The position numbers and the translations under genes are program-made. The notes under the pieces were generated by a model. It was not told where the DNA came from, ran no database searches, and saw only the letters and a program-made list of their open reading frames with translations. A DNA stretch of 64,000 nucleotides from assembly GCF_014203325.1 (NCBI RefSeq), contig NZ_JACHIV010000001.1, positions 2,109,501 through 2,173,500 on the forward strand. Direction: 5' to 3'. Numbering within the stretch: the stretch's first letter is position 1; each line of letters begins with the position of its first letter. Of the stretch, positions 1-8,221 are shown piece by piece. Origin of the DNA: Saccharopolyspora gloriosae. Its GTDB lineage: Bacteria > Actinomycetota > Actinomycetes > Mycobacteriales > Pseudonocardiaceae.

Positions 1-370
1 CGATGATGTTGACGTTGAGGTTCGGTTCGGCGATGTCCAGGCACAGGAAGTCGTAGGCCCGCCGCGCCGCGAACACGCTGTAGGTGGAGGCGAACGGCAC
101 CAGGCCGACCTCGGCCATGCCCGCCGCGGCGCCGAACAGCAGCTGCTCGGCCATGCCCATCTGGAAGAAGCGGTCGGGGTGCGCTTCGGCGAACACGTGC
201 ATGTCGGTGTACTTGCCGAGGTCGGCGGTGAGGCCGACGATCCGCTGGTCCTGCTCGGCCAGCGCCGCCAGCGCGTGCCCGAACGGCGCGGAGCTCGTCG
301 GCTGGCCGGGGTCGGCGAAGGACGCGATCATCGCCGAGGTCGTCAGGCGCTTCTTGGTGGGGGTGCTCAT
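1..370 (-). CDS. Transketolase, C-terminal subunit (partial, runs off the window)
   Basis: The first 123 residues are present; the rest lies before base 1. The sequence matches the pyrimidine-binding domain of split transketolases, including GLTADLGKYT and FFQMGMAEQ, the latter carrying the Glu that activates thiamine diphosphate. With the N-terminal subunit next to it, it would form a two-subunit transketolase or related ThDP enzyme moving two-carbon units between sugars in the cytosol. Its ATG overlaps the stop of the N-terminal subunit gene (ATGA, 367-370), so the two are translationally coupled. Split transketolases are common in catabolic operons; the substrate cannot be told from this fragment. 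Confidence 0.88.
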   Translation of the reverse strand, partial: MSTPTKKRLTTSAMIASFADPGQPTSSAPFGHALAALAEQDQRIVGLTADLGKYTDMHVFAEAHPDRFFQMGMAEQLLFGAAAGMAEVGLVPFASTYSVFAARRAYDFLCLDIAEPNLNVNII

Positions 371-1254
371 GCGCTCGCTCCTTCGAAACCGGCGGTGAGC
401 TGGTCGCGGCACTGCTGCCACTCGTGCTCGTCGATCCGCATGAAGTGGGCCTTCTCGCGGGTCTCCAGCAGCGGAACACCGCGGCCGATCTTGGTGTCGC
501 AGAGGATCACCGACGGCGTGCCGTGCGGTTCGGCCTGCTCGGCGGCGGCGTCGAAGGCGGCCAGCAGCGCTTCCACGTCGTTGCCGTCGACGCGCTGGGT
601 GAACCAGCCGCACGCGGCCCACTTCTCCTCGGCGGGTTCGATGCTGAGGACCGACTCCGTCCTGCCGTCGGCCTGCAACGCGTTCATGTCGACCATCGCG
701 GTCAGCCCGCCGAGCCCGTGGTGCTTCGCGCCCATCGCCGCCTCCCAGGTGGAGCCCTCGTCGAGCTCCCCGTCGGAGAGGAAGTTGAAGACCCGCGAGG
801 ACGACGACCGCAGCCGCAACCCCAGCGCCATCCCGACGGCGACGGTGAGCCCGTGGCCGAGCGAGCCGCCGGAGATCTCCATGCCGGGCGTGTAGGAGGC
901 CATGCCGGACATCGGCAGCCGCGAGCCGTCCGAGCCGTAGGTGTCGAGTTCGTCGACGGGGACGATCCCGGCCTCCGCCAGCGCCGCGTACAGCGCGATG
1001 GCGTAGTGGCCGGTGGACAGCAGGAACCGGTCCCGCTGCTCCCAGTGCGGATCCTCCGGCTTCAGCCGCAGCTGGTCCACGTAGGTCACCGCGAGCATGT
1101 CGGCGACGCCGAGCGCCTGGCCGACGTAGCCCTGGCCCTGCACCTCGCCCATGTCGAGCATGTGGTGGCGCATCCGGTACGCGGCTTCGCGCACCCGATC
1201 CGCCCGCGCGGCGAGGTCGAGCCCTTCCGTGCGTGACGCGCTCACAGCGGTCAT
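367..1254 (-). CDS. Transketolase, N-terminal (ThDP pyrophosphate-binding) subunit
   Basis: This 295-residue protein is the N-terminal half of a split transketolase. The ThDP/Mg motif reads SDGELDEGSTWEAAMGAK and closes at VDMN, so Ser replaces the first Gly of the usual GDG. MSGMASYTPGMEISGGSLGHGL is the usual substrate/cofactor loop region. I chose the ATG at 1254 because AAGGAG (1260-1265) lies 5 nt before it; a GTG at 1260 would overlap that ribosome site. It is coupled to the C-terminal subunit downstream. Upstream (1267-1458) lies a structured repeat, whose edge nearly touches the ribosome site. With the MHS transporter, dehydrogenase and GntR gene behind it, it probably belongs to an operon for a sugar, sugar acid or polyol. 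Confidence 0.9.
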   Translation of the reverse strand: MTAVSASRTEGLDLAARADRVREAAYRMRHHMLDMGEVQGQGYVGQALGVADMLAVTYVDQLRLKPEDPHWEQRDRFLLSTGHYAIALYAALAEAGIVPVDELDTYGSDGSRLPMSGMASYTPGMEISGGSLGHGLTVAVGMALGLRLRSSSSRVFNFLSDGELDEGSTWEAAMGAKHHGLGGLTAMVDMNALQADGRTESVLSIEPAEEKWAACGWFTQRVDGNDVEALLAAFDAAAEQAEPHGTPSVILCDTKIGRGVPLLETREKAHFMRIDEHEWQQCRDQLTAGFEGASA

Positions 1255-1266
1255 GTTCACTCCTTA

Positions 1267-1458
1267 CTTGTCTTCGAGCTCGTTCTGCTTGGTGGGGCGG
1301 GTGGCGGAACCTCAGCGGCCTTCTCGCTGCGGGATCGATTTCTTATGTAGGCCCCTACACGGCGAAATCGCTGTCCTCGCGAGAAGGCCGCTGAGAACCC
1401 GCCGCGCTGCCGGTTGCATGCGTGGTCACTGCTCAGCGGCTTCGCCGCTGACAAGACA
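1267..1458 (+). repeat. Structured dispersed repeat, copy 1 (divergent inner hairpin)
   Basis: This non-coding copy is 192 bp in forward orientation. Outer stem arms CTCAGCGGCCTTCTCGC (1311-1327) and GCGAGAAGGCCGCTGAG (1379-1395) pair perfectly over 17 bp. The inner hairpin differs in sequence from all other copies (CGATTTC 1336-1342 with GAAATCG 1364-1370; TGTAGG 1346-1351 with CCTACA 1354-1359) yet is still a hairpin. The terminal hairpin TCAGCGGC-TTC-GCCGCTGA is at 1433-1451. The ends carry TGTCTT (1269-1274) and AAGACA (1453-1458). Unlike the other copies, its left end faces the start of a minus-strand gene (transketolase) and its right end lies 28 nt past the MHS transporter stop. Confidence 0.9.
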
Positions 1459-1486
1459 GAGATCACGATCAACCCGCGCGACCGAC

Positions 1487-2785
1487 TCAGGCCGGAACGC
1501 GGTCCGGCTCGGTGAGCTTCGCGGGGGCGGTCTCGGCGGTGAACGCGGCGGCGACGGTGGAGATCACGCCCAGCAGCACGAACAGCAGCGCGGGCCCGAT
1601 CCAGCCCATACCGCCGTAGAGCGCGGTCGCCAGGAACGGCAGCAGTCCCGCCACCATCGACGCGCCGTTGTAGCCGAGCGAAATCCCCGAGGAACGGACG
1701 TCGCGGGGGAACTGCTCGGAGAACCACGACGACTCCACCGCGAAGATCGGGTCGTGGCTCAGCAGCAGCCCCAGCGACACCGCGACGACCACGGCGATGC
1801 CCGCGCCGGTGTTGACCAGCAGGAACATCGGGACGCCGAAGGCGATGGTGAACACCGCACCCAGCAGGAACACCGGCTTGCGCCCGATCCGGTCCGACAG
1901 CGCGCCGAACAGCAGGTGGCTCAGCAGTCCCAGCGCGGAACCGACGATGGTGCCGATCAGCACGTTCTGCTTGTCGGTCAGCCCGGCGAGCACCACGTAG
2001 GAGAGCATGAAGCTGGTGGTGATGTAGTAGCCGCCGGTCTCCGCCAGCCGCAGCGCCACGATCTTGAGGATGGCCCGCCAGTCGCGGCGCAGCACCTCCA
2101 GCGCCGGGGCCTTGTGGATCTCGCCGCGGTCCTTCATCGCGGTGAAGTCCGGCGACTCGGAGACCTTCATCCGGATGAACATGCCCGCGCCGACCATCAC
2201 GATCGACAGCAGGAACGGCACCCGCCACACCCAGTCGCCCTCGAACACGGCCTCCGAAGCCAGGAACGCGCCGTTGGCCAGCAGCAGCCCGGCGGGGATA
2301 CCGATCTGCGGGACCGCGCCGAACAAGCCCCGCTTGCGTGCGGGCGCGTGCTCCACCGACATCAGCACCGCGCCGCCCCATTCGGCGCCGAACCCGATGC
2401 CCTGCACGATGCGCAGCAGGATCAGCAGCACCGGAGCCAGCAGCCCGGCCTGCGCGTAGGTGGGCAGCACGCCGATCAGCACCGTGCCCAAGCCCATGAT
2501 CGCCAGCGACCACATCAGCACCGTCTTGCGTCCCAGCCGGTCGCCGTAGTGCCCGGCGAGGTATCCGCCCAGCGGGCGGAAGAAGAAGCCCACGGCGAGC
2601 GTGGCGAACGAGGCCAGCACGCCCAGGAGTTCGTTGCCGGTGTGGAAGAACACCGACCCGAAGTACGCCGCGGAAGCGGTGCCGTAGATGAAGAAGTCGT
2701 AGCTCTCGACCGCGGTGCCGATCATCGACGCGACCGACACCTTCGTCGGGTCGTCGCGCCGGGCGGCGGTGGGCGCAGCGGACAT
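1487..2785 (-). CDS. MFS transporter, metabolite:H+ symporter (MHS) family
   Basis: A 432-residue inner-membrane transporter with about 12 predicted membrane segments. SYDFFIYGTASAAYFGSVFF in TM1 and FFFRPLGGYLAGHYGDRLGR, the cytoplasmic loop 2-3 signature with RPLGG, are typical of the MHS branch (ShiA, KgtP, ProP), which imports small organic acids and polar metabolites with protons. AAAGGAG sits 5 nt before the ATG. It lies between the dehydrogenase and the transketolase genes on the same strand and is the probable uptake system for the substrate of this locus. The family is secure; the substrate is unknown. Confidence 0.93.
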   Translation of the reverse strand: MSAAPTAARRDDPTKVSVASMIGTAVESYDFFIYGTASAAYFGSVFFHTGNELLGVLASFATLAVGFFFRPLGGYLAGHYGDRLGRKTVLMWSLAIMGLGTVLIGVLPTYAQAGLLAPVLLILLRIVQGIGFGAEWGGAVLMSVEHAPARKRGLFGAVPQIGIPAGLLLANGAFLASEAVFEGDWVWRVPFLLSIVMVGAGMFIRMKVSESPDFTAMKDRGEIHKAPALEVLRRDWRAILKIVALRLAETGGYYITTSFMLSYVVLAGLTDKQNVLIGTIVGSALGLLSHLLFGALSDRIGRKPVFLLGAVFTIAFGVPMFLLVNTGAGIAVVVAVSLGLLLSHDPIFAVESSWFSEQFPRDVRSSGISLGYNGASMVAGLLPFLATALYGGMGWIGPALLFVLLGVISTVAAAFTAETAPAKLTEPDRVPA

Positions 2786-2860
2786 GTCTGCTCCTTTGCA
2801 GCGACCGCCGGGGCCGGATGACCGGGCGGCGGGATTCCCGCGATGTGCGGGGAGGTTCGG

Positions 2861-3727
2861 TCAGGCGGAGGTGTAGGTCTCGATCACCCGGGAGTCGTCG
2901 CGGGCGCCCAATCCGGCGTCGGCGGCGCGTTCGTAGCGCTCCCGCGCGAGGTCCAGCAGCGGGGTGTCGGCATCGGCCTGGCGGGCGGCGTCGGCGACGA
3001 GGTTGCTGTCCTTGACGAAGATGCCGATGGTGCTGGTGACCTCGACGTCGGTGCCCTGCACCATGCGCGGCCCCCGGTCGGAGAGCATCCACGACCCGGC
3101 CGCGCCGCCCTCGACCAGCGACAGCACCTGCTCGCGGTCCAGTCCGAGCTCACCGGCCAGCGACAGCGCTTCGGCCGCGGCGACGATGTGCACCGAGCAC
3201 AGGTGCTGGTTCACCACCTTGATCGACTGGCCGTCGCCGACCCGCTCGCCGACTTCGCGCACCGAGCCGAAGCAGTCCAGCACCGGGCGCGCGAACTCCA
3301 CTGTGGACCGGTTCCCGGCGGCGAACAGGGTGAGCTCACCGGTGCGGGCCCGCGCGACGCCGCCGGTGACCGGCACGTCCAGCACCAGCGCTCCGGCCGC
3401 CGTGAGGCGGGCGCCCTGCTCGCGGACCGCGTCGGGGCCGACGGTGCTCATCACGATCCAGCGCTGCCCGTCCAGGTCGGCGCGGGTGAGCGCTTCGTCG
3501 ACGAGCGCGGCGAGCTGGTCGGGAGTGGCGACCATGACCACGACGAACTCCGCGCGGGGAGCCTCCGCCATCGACGCGACCGCCGGAATCCCTTGCGCCG
3601 CGGCCCATTCCCGTGCGCTCGGCGTCGGATCCACCGCCGTGGTCGTGCGGCCCGCGGCGACCAGCCTGCTCGCCATGTGCCTGCCGATGGCGCCGATTCC
3701 CACGAACACCACGTCGGGTTCGCCCAT
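2861..3727 (-). CDS. NAD(P)-dependent dehydrogenase, 3-hydroxyisobutyrate/6-phosphogluconate dehydrogenase superfamily
   Basis: The 288-residue protein has an N-terminal Rossmann motif VFVGIGAIGRHMASRL (normally GxGxxG), the substrate motif DVPVTGGVARA (usual DAPVSGG) and the catalytic-lysine segment GDGQSIKVVNQ. These define beta-hydroxyacid dehydrogenases such as 3-hydroxyisobutyrate, tartronate-semialdehyde or 2-hydroxy-3-oxopropionate reductases. The C-terminal all-alpha dimerisation domain follows. A strong GGAGG lies 7 nt before the ATG. It is the second gene of the operon led by the GntR regulator, and likely oxidises or reduces an intermediate made from the imported substrate. Confidence 0.9.
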   Translation of the reverse strand: MGEPDVVFVGIGAIGRHMASRLVAAGRTTTAVDPTPSAREWAAAQGIPAVASMAEAPRAEFVVVMVATPDQLAALVDEALTRADLDGQRWIVMSTVGPDAVREQGARLTAAGALVLDVPVTGGVARARTGELTLFAAGNRSTVEFARPVLDCFGSVREVGERVGDGQSIKVVNQHLCSVHIVAAAEALSLAGELGLDREQVLSLVEGGAAGSWMLSDRGPRMVQGTDVEVTSTIGIFVKDSNLVADAARQADADTPLLDLARERYERAADAGLGARDDSRVIETYTSA

Positions 3728-3837
3728 GAGTCAACCTCCTGCTCCGGCCCGTTTCCGGGCAGCACGCGTCAGCGCCCGGTCGTGCGGGCGCGCATTCCTG
3801 GAGTTCCGGTCCCGGCGGTCGGCCGGGGTGGGTGCGG

Positions 3838-4536
3838 TCAGGCCTCGCCGGTCAGCGAGGACCACACCTCGAAGTGGTGGCGCATCGCCGAGCGAGCGCC
3901 TTCGCCGTCGCGGTTCTCGACGGCGTCGACGATTCCGTAGTGGACGGTGTCGATGACGCGGTTCTCGCCCGGCCGCAGCGGTTCCCGCTCGACGGCGATG
4001 CGGCGGCGGTCCACGACCTCGTCGCGCAGCACGTGGCTGAGCCCGTCGTGCAGCAACGTGAAGATCGGGTTGTTCACCACGGTGCACAGGTGGCGGTGGA
4101 AGTCCAGGTCCGCTTCCAGCGCGCGTTCGTCCTCACCTGCCGCGCTGGCGCGCACCATCTCGTCCACCAGCCCGCGCAGCACGTCCACGTCGTCGGCCGT
4201 CGCCAGGCGGGCGGCGGCCTCCGTCATCGAGATCTCCAGCATCTCGCGCGCCGAGCGGAACTGGCCGCCGCCGAGCTGGCCCAGCTCGCTGGAGAGGTCG
4301 AAGTACAGCTGGATGAAGCTCGAGTCCGGCACGCCCAGGTAGGAACCCCGGCCTTGGGTGCGGGTCAGGAAGCCCAGCATCTCCAGCATCGACAGCTGCT
4401 CGCGCAGCGTGCCGCGGCTGATGTCGAGGGAGGCGACCAGTTCCCGTTCCGTGGGCAGGCGCAGCAGGTCCGTGCCCGGCTCCGGCGTCGCCTGTTCGGC
4501 CAGGCTGCGCACCAGGAACGACAGATCCACACCCAC
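3838..4536 (-). CDS. FadR-type GntR transcriptional regulator (FCD domain)
   Basis: A 232-residue regulator with an N-terminal winged helix (LPTERELVASLDISRGTLREQL) and a C-terminal all-helical FCD ligand domain (DLDFHRHLCTVVNNPIF carries the Asp/His that usually bind metal and an organic acid). I take the GTG at 4536, because AAAGGAGG lies 5 nt before it; the ATG at 4560 falls inside a palindromic operator. The gene heads the transketolase/MHS operon and is divergent from the GMC oxidoreductase. Two TTGGTnnnACC sites upstream suggest that it represses itself and the divergent gene until an acid ligand appears. Confidence 0.92.
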   Translation of the reverse strand: MGVDLSFLVRSLAEQATPEPGTDLLRLPTERELVASLDISRGTLREQLSMLEMLGFLTRTQGRGSYLGVPDSSFIQLYFDLSSELGQLGGGQFRSAREMLEISMTEAAARLATADDVDVLRGLVDEMVRASAAGEDERALEADLDFHRHLCTVVNNPIFTLLHDGLSHVLRDEVVDRRRIAVEREPLRPGENRVIDTVHYGIVDAVENRDGEGARSAMRHHFEVWSSLTGEA

Positions 4537-4547
4537 GGAATCCTCCT

Positions 4548-4614
4548 TTGGTAAAACCAATGTGGCGTACGTTAAGCGGCGGCTACCGAGGTGTCAACGC
4601 TTTGGTTAGACCTT
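4548..4614. promoter_or_regulatory. Two GntR/FadR-type operators
   Basis: TTGGTAAAACCAA (4548-4560) is a palindrome with a 3-nt centre, the same arrangement as PdhR/LldR sites (TTGGTnnnACCAA). It directly abuts the ribosome site of the GntR gene. A second, weaker site TTGGTTAGACCTT lies at 4602-4614, centred 54 bp away (about five helical turns). Both lie between the GntR gene and the divergent GMC oxidoreductase, as expected for autoregulation plus control of the neighbour. Assignment to this GntR protein is inference. Confidence 0.7.
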
Positions 4615-4790
4615 TGCCGCGTTTCCTTGGCTTGCGGACGTGGGCGGGGCGGACTGAAGAGGCTTCGCCGGAGGCCGATGCTGTGACGTGACGCACAATG
4701 GGTTGAGCATGCCGTTGGGGCACGGGTTGTTCTGCTCCGTGCGGCGACCGATCCGATCGGTCGGCCAGGCGGCACGACGGAGGGGACCGG

Positions 4791-6323
4791 ATGTACGACA
4801 CCATCATCATCGGCGCCGGATCGGCGGGGGCCGCGCTCGCGGCCCGGCTGACCGAGGACGAGCAGCGGCGGGTGCTGGTGCTGGAAGCGGGCCCGGACTA
4901 CCGCTCCGCCGAGACGCCGCCGGAGATCCAGGGCGTCGAACCGGGCAAGCACCGCCTCGTCGAACAGCTGGCGCACTCCCACACCTTCCCGCGGCTGCAG
5001 GCGTCGAGGTCCGCCGTGCAGGAACCGGCGAGCTACCCGCGCGGGCGCGGCGTCGGCGGGAGCTCCGCCGTGAACGGGCTGTTCGCGATCCGGCCCACCG
5101 TGGAGGACCTCGACGGCTGGGCGGCGAACGGCTGCACCGGGTGGAGCCACCGCGAGGTGCTACCGCTGCTGCGGAAGCTGGAGGACGACCAGGACTTCGG
5201 CACCGAGGCCCACCACGGCGCCGACGGCCCGATCCCGGTGCTGCGGCCGCGTCGCGAGGACTTCGCCACCGTCGACTCCGCCCTGGATCAGGTCACCGAA
5301 CGCATGGGGCACCCGTGGGCGCCCGACCACAACGCGCCCGGCGCGACCGGGGTGTCGCCCTACGCCTACAACGGCAGCGGCGGGCGCCGGGTCTCCACCA
5401 ACGACGCCTACCTGGAACCGGCCCGCGAACGGCCCGGCCTGCACGTCGTGGGCGGCGCGCTGGTCGACCGGATCCTGATCGGCGGCGGGCGCGCGACGGG
5501 GGTGCGGGCGATCGTCGACGGCGAGGTCACCGAGTTCCACGCCGACGAGGTCGTGGTCTCGGCCGGCGCGGTGCACTCCCCGGCGATCCTGCAGCGCTCC
5601 GGGATCGGTCCGGCCGCGGAGCTGCGTGAACTGGGCATCGAGCCCGTGGTGGACTTGCCCGTGGGGCGCGGGTTGCAGGACCACGCGGCGATGATGCTGG
5701 TCCTCGGCCTGCACGAACCGCCGGACTACCGCGGACTGCCGGCGCGCGGGCAGCTGTTCCTGCGCTTCACCACCGGAGTCGGGGAGGACGTCAACGACGG
5801 TGTGATCGCGACTCCGGGCGCGCTGGGCGAGGGAATCCCGGTCGCCGGGATCGTCGGCTGGAACAACCGGGCGAGCTCGACCGGCCGGGTGCGGCTGACC
5901 TCCACGGACCCGTCGATCGACCCGGCGGTGGAGCTGAACCTGCTCGCCGATTCCGTGGACCTGCGCCGGTTCCGCGTCGTCGTCGACGAGCTGCGCGAGA
6001 TCGCCGCCCAGCCGGAACTGCAGAAGATCTCCGCCGGGATGGGGCTGGGCACGGCCATGGTCCCGCCGGAGACGGCCATGTCCGCCGCGGAGTTCGCCGA
6101 GTTCGCCCTGGCCAACGTCATCGACACCGCGCACGCCTCCGGCACCTGCCGGATGGGCGCGCCGGGAGAACCGGACGTCGTGGTGGACCCGGACGGCCGG
6201 GTGCAGGGCGTCGAAGGGCTGCGGGTGGCCGACGCGAGCGTGTTCCCGTGGGTGCCGCGCGCCAACCCGCACCTGACCGCCGTGCTCGTCGGGGAGAAGA
6301 TCGCCGCCGCGATGCGGGGCTGA
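4791..6323 (+). CDS. GMC-family FAD-dependent oxidoreductase (choline dehydrogenase-like)
   Basis: A 510-residue flavoprotein that oxidises an alcohol group. The N-terminal ADP-binding motif is IIIGAGSAGAALAARL, followed by LEAGPDYR. PRGRGVGGSSAVNG matches GMC signature 1 and VVVSAGAVHSPAILQRSGIG signature 2. The C-terminus has HASGTCRMG and then NPHLT, which holds the catalytic His and Asn/His pair. GGAGGGGACCGG precedes the ATG. It is divergent from the GntR gene and probably under its control, so it likely oxidises a polyol or amino alcohol in the same pathway. Its stop codon abuts the stop of the converging hydroxyacid oxidase with no gap (TGATCA, 6321-6326). Confidence 0.93.
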   Translation: MYDTIIIGAGSAGAALAARLTEDEQRRVLVLEAGPDYRSAETPPEIQGVEPGKHRLVEQLAHSHTFPRLQASRSAVQEPASYPRGRGVGGSSAVNGLFAIRPTVEDLDGWAANGCTGWSHREVLPLLRKLEDDQDFGTEAHHGADGPIPVLRPRREDFATVDSALDQVTERMGHPWAPDHNAPGATGVSPYAYNGSGGRRVSTNDAYLEPARERPGLHVVGGALVDRILIGGGRATGVRAIVDGEVTEFHADEVVVSAGAVHSPAILQRSGIGPAAELRELGIEPVVDLPVGRGLQDHAAMMLVLGLHEPPDYRGLPARGQLFLRFTTGVGEDVNDGVIATPGALGEGIPVAGIVGWNNRASSTGRVRLTSTDPSIDPAVELNLLADSVDLRRFRVVVDELREIAAQPELQKISAGMGLGTAMVPPETAMSAAEFAEFALANVIDTAHASGTCRMGAPGEPDVVVDPDGRVQGVEGLRVADASVFPWVPRANPHLTAVLVGEKIAAAMRG

Positions 6324-7610
6324 TCAGGCCGGGCGGAGGGCGTCGCGGGTGAGCTCGGCGGGGGAGGCGTGGCCGGTGAGCCCGAGGGTGAGGTCGAGCT
6401 CGGCGAGCACGTTCGCCGCGACCGCGCGCACGCCCTCCGCCCCGGCCAGCGCCAGTCCGTAGAGGTACGGGCGGCCCAGGCAGACCGCGTCCGCGCCCAG
6501 GGCCAGCGCCTTGACGACGTCGGCGCCGGACCGGATGCCGCTGTCGAACAGCACGGTGAGCTCGCCGTCGACCACCGGCGCGATCTCGGCCAGCGCGTCG
6601 AGCGCCGCGACGGAACCGTCGACCTGGCGACCGCCGTGGTTGGACACGACGATCCCGTCCACCCCGGCGTCCACCGCCCGGCGCGCGTCGTCGAGGTGCA
6701 GCACGCCCTTGAGCAGGATCGGCAGCGATGTGCGTTCCCGCAGCGTCGCCAGGTCCGACCAGTTCAGCGACGGCCGGGAGTAGGTGTCGAGGAACGTCTG
6801 CACCGCCGCGCGCGGCTCCGGGGAGCGCAGGTTGCGCAGCAGCGAACCGGGGTACCGGCGGCTCATCGACAGCAGCGCCCGGATCGCGGCGACCGTGACG
6901 CGCACGTCGGAGGCCTCGTCCGCGCCGCGCGCGACCCGCTCGCGCACCATCTCGCGGAACCGGGGGTCGGAGGTGTACTGGGCGATGCCCTGGCCGCGCG
7001 CGAACGGCAGCGATCCCAGGTTGAGGTCCTGCGGGCGCCACCCCAGCAGCGTCGTGTCCAGCGTGACCACGATCGCGTCGGCCCCGCAGTGCTGCGCGCG
7101 GGACAGCAGGCTGTCCACCAGCTCCTCGTCGGTGCTCCAGTACAGCTGGAACCAGCGCGGCGACTCGCCCATCGCGGCGGTGCACTCCTCCATCGGGACG
7201 CAGCCCTGGCTGGAGAACACGTACGGCAGGCCGAGCTCCGCAGCGGCCTTCGCGACGGCCAGGTCCGCCTCGGGGTGGATCAGCTCGGCGGCGCCCACGG
7301 GCGCGAACAGCACCGGCGCCGGGATGCGGCGGTCGAACAGCTCCACGCTCAAGTCCCGCCGGGACACGTCCCGCAACATGCGCGGCACGATCGACCAGCG
7401 GTCGAACGCGGCCCGGTTCGCCCGCATCGTCGCGCCGTCGCCCGCGCCACCGGCCACGTAGGCCCAGCCCCGCGCCGAGGACTTCCGCCGCGCGCGGCGC
7501 TCCAGGGTGCGGAAATCGGTGGGCACCGCGGGTTTCCGCCCGGACACGCCGTCCCGGTAGATCGCGGACTGCCGGTCGCGGCCGATTCCGGCGGCGGGTT
7601 CGTCGGGCAT
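6324..7610 (-). CDS. FMN-dependent alpha-hydroxy-acid oxidase (lactate 2-monooxygenase/lactate dehydrogenase-like)
   Basis: The 428-residue protein has the TIM-barrel FMN fold. VVSNHGGRQVDG contains the His that abstracts the substrate proton and the Arg that binds the carboxylate; LFDSGIRSGADVVKALALGA and VCLGRPYLYG form the FMN phosphate site. RGWAYVAGGAGDGATMRAN near residue 50 is typical of the lactate 2-monooxygenase/L-lactate oxidase branch. It oxidises an L-2-hydroxy acid, giving a keto acid and peroxide or, in monooxygenases, the decarboxylated acid. It lies 71 nt downstream of a MarR gene on the same strand, with which it may form an operon. Confidence 0.9.
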   Translation of the reverse strand: MPDEPAAGIGRDRQSAIYRDGVSGRKPAVPTDFRTLERRARRKSSARGWAYVAGGAGDGATMRANRAAFDRWSIVPRMLRDVSRRDLSVELFDRRIPAPVLFAPVGAAELIHPEADLAVAKAAAELGLPYVFSSQGCVPMEECTAAMGESPRWFQLYWSTDEELVDSLLSRAQHCGADAIVVTLDTTLLGWRPQDLNLGSLPFARGQGIAQYTSDPRFREMVRERVARGADEASDVRVTVAAIRALLSMSRRYPGSLLRNLRSPEPRAAVQTFLDTYSRPSLNWSDLATLRERTSLPILLKGVLHLDDARRAVDAGVDGIVVSNHGGRQVDGSVAALDALAEIAPVVDGELTVLFDSGIRSGADVVKALALGADAVCLGRPYLYGLALAGAEGVRAVAANVLAELDLTLGLTGHASPAELTRDALRPA

Positions 7611-7681
7611 GCGAAGTTCCTGTTCGTGGTCGGCTGCGTCCGATCATCTCCGGCGGCGCGCGCCGAGTCCATACCGGACGT

Positions 7682-8173
7682 TCAGCCGCGGTTCCGGCGG
7701 TAGCCCGCGTTGATGACCTCGGTGAGGCGTCCGAGTTCGGTGGCCAGGTGCAGGCGTTCTTCCGGGGTGAACACCGCGTAGCCGCGGGCCTGCGCCCGGC
7801 GCTGCTGGGCGCGGAGTCGTTGCAGCGCCCGGGTTCCCGCGTCGGTGAGGGTGATCAGCACCCGGCGCTCGTCCTCGGGGCTGCGGCGGCGGGACACGAG
7901 CCCTTTGCCTTCGAGCTGCTGGAGCATCCGGGTCGCGGTCGGCAGCGTGACCCCGGCGGCCGCGGCCAGGTCGCCCACCGGAAGTTCCGCGCCGGTCGCC
8001 AGCGGCAGCACCATCGCGAGCTGGGCCAGCGAGAGCCCGCCCACCTCGGCGGCGTGCGCGGCGCGGGCGCGGCGCATGGCCAGGAACAGGGCGTCGGTCG
8101 CCTGCGCGAGCTCGTCGACGCCCGTGTCGTCGGCGGGCTCCTCGGGCTCGGGGCGCTGGTGGCTGCCGGTCAT
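7682..8173 (-). CDS. MarR-family transcriptional regulator
   Basis: A 163-residue regulator with the MarR winged helix: AQLAMVLPLATGAELPVGDL, then AAAGVTLPTATRMLQQLEGK as recognition helix and RRSPEDERRVLITLTDAG as the DxR wing. It binds DNA as a dimer and usually responds to small phenolic or oxidising ligands. It is divergent from an amidohydrolase, with two overlapping palindromes in the short gap (8184-8206), so it probably controls that gene and itself. The FMN-dependent oxidase gene follows on the same strand. Confidence 0.93.
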   Translation of the reverse strand: MTGSHQRPEPEEPADDTGVDELAQATDALFLAMRRARAAHAAEVGGLSLAQLAMVLPLATGAELPVGDLAAAAGVTLPTATRMLQQLEGKGLVSRRRSPEDERRVLITLTDAGTRALQRLRAQQRRAQARGYAVFTPEERLHLATELGRLTEVINAGYRRNRG

Positions 8174-8183
8174 GGGTGCTACC

Positions 8184-8206
8184 TTACCAATTGGTTAGCA
8201 AGCTAA
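8184..8206. promoter_or_regulatory. Overlapping palindromes in the MarR/amidohydrolase intergenic region
   Basis: ACCAATTGGT (8186-8195) is a perfect 10-bp palindrome and overlaps TTAGC-AA-GCTAA (8195-8206). This AT-rich stretch lies in the 48-bp gap between the divergent MarR and amidohydrolase starts and just before the AGGAG ribosome site at 8212-8216. Location and symmetry suit a MarR operator covering both promoters. Confidence 0.65.
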
Positions 8207-8221
8207 TTAATAGGAGCGATC

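Noticed and set aside
1433-1451. TCAGCGGC-TTC-GCCGCTGA as an ordinary rho-independent terminator
   Set aside because: It has no U-tract and is always found as the last part of the larger structured element, so I annotate it within the repeat. A termination role remains possible.
1151-2821. Long plus-strand ORF opposite the MHS transporter (and similar ones, e.g. 14105-16660, 18886-21330, 22124-24877)
   Set aside because: High-GC coding DNA gives long open frames on the opposite strand. Their products are rich in Arg, His, Gln and Pro, lack ribosome sites and match no family, whereas the genes opposite them carry clear catalytic motifs.
6321-6326. TGATCA at the abutting stop codons of the GMC and hydroxyacid oxidase genes as a regulatory palindrome
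   Set aside because: Two convergent TGA stops placed side by side produce this palindrome automatically.
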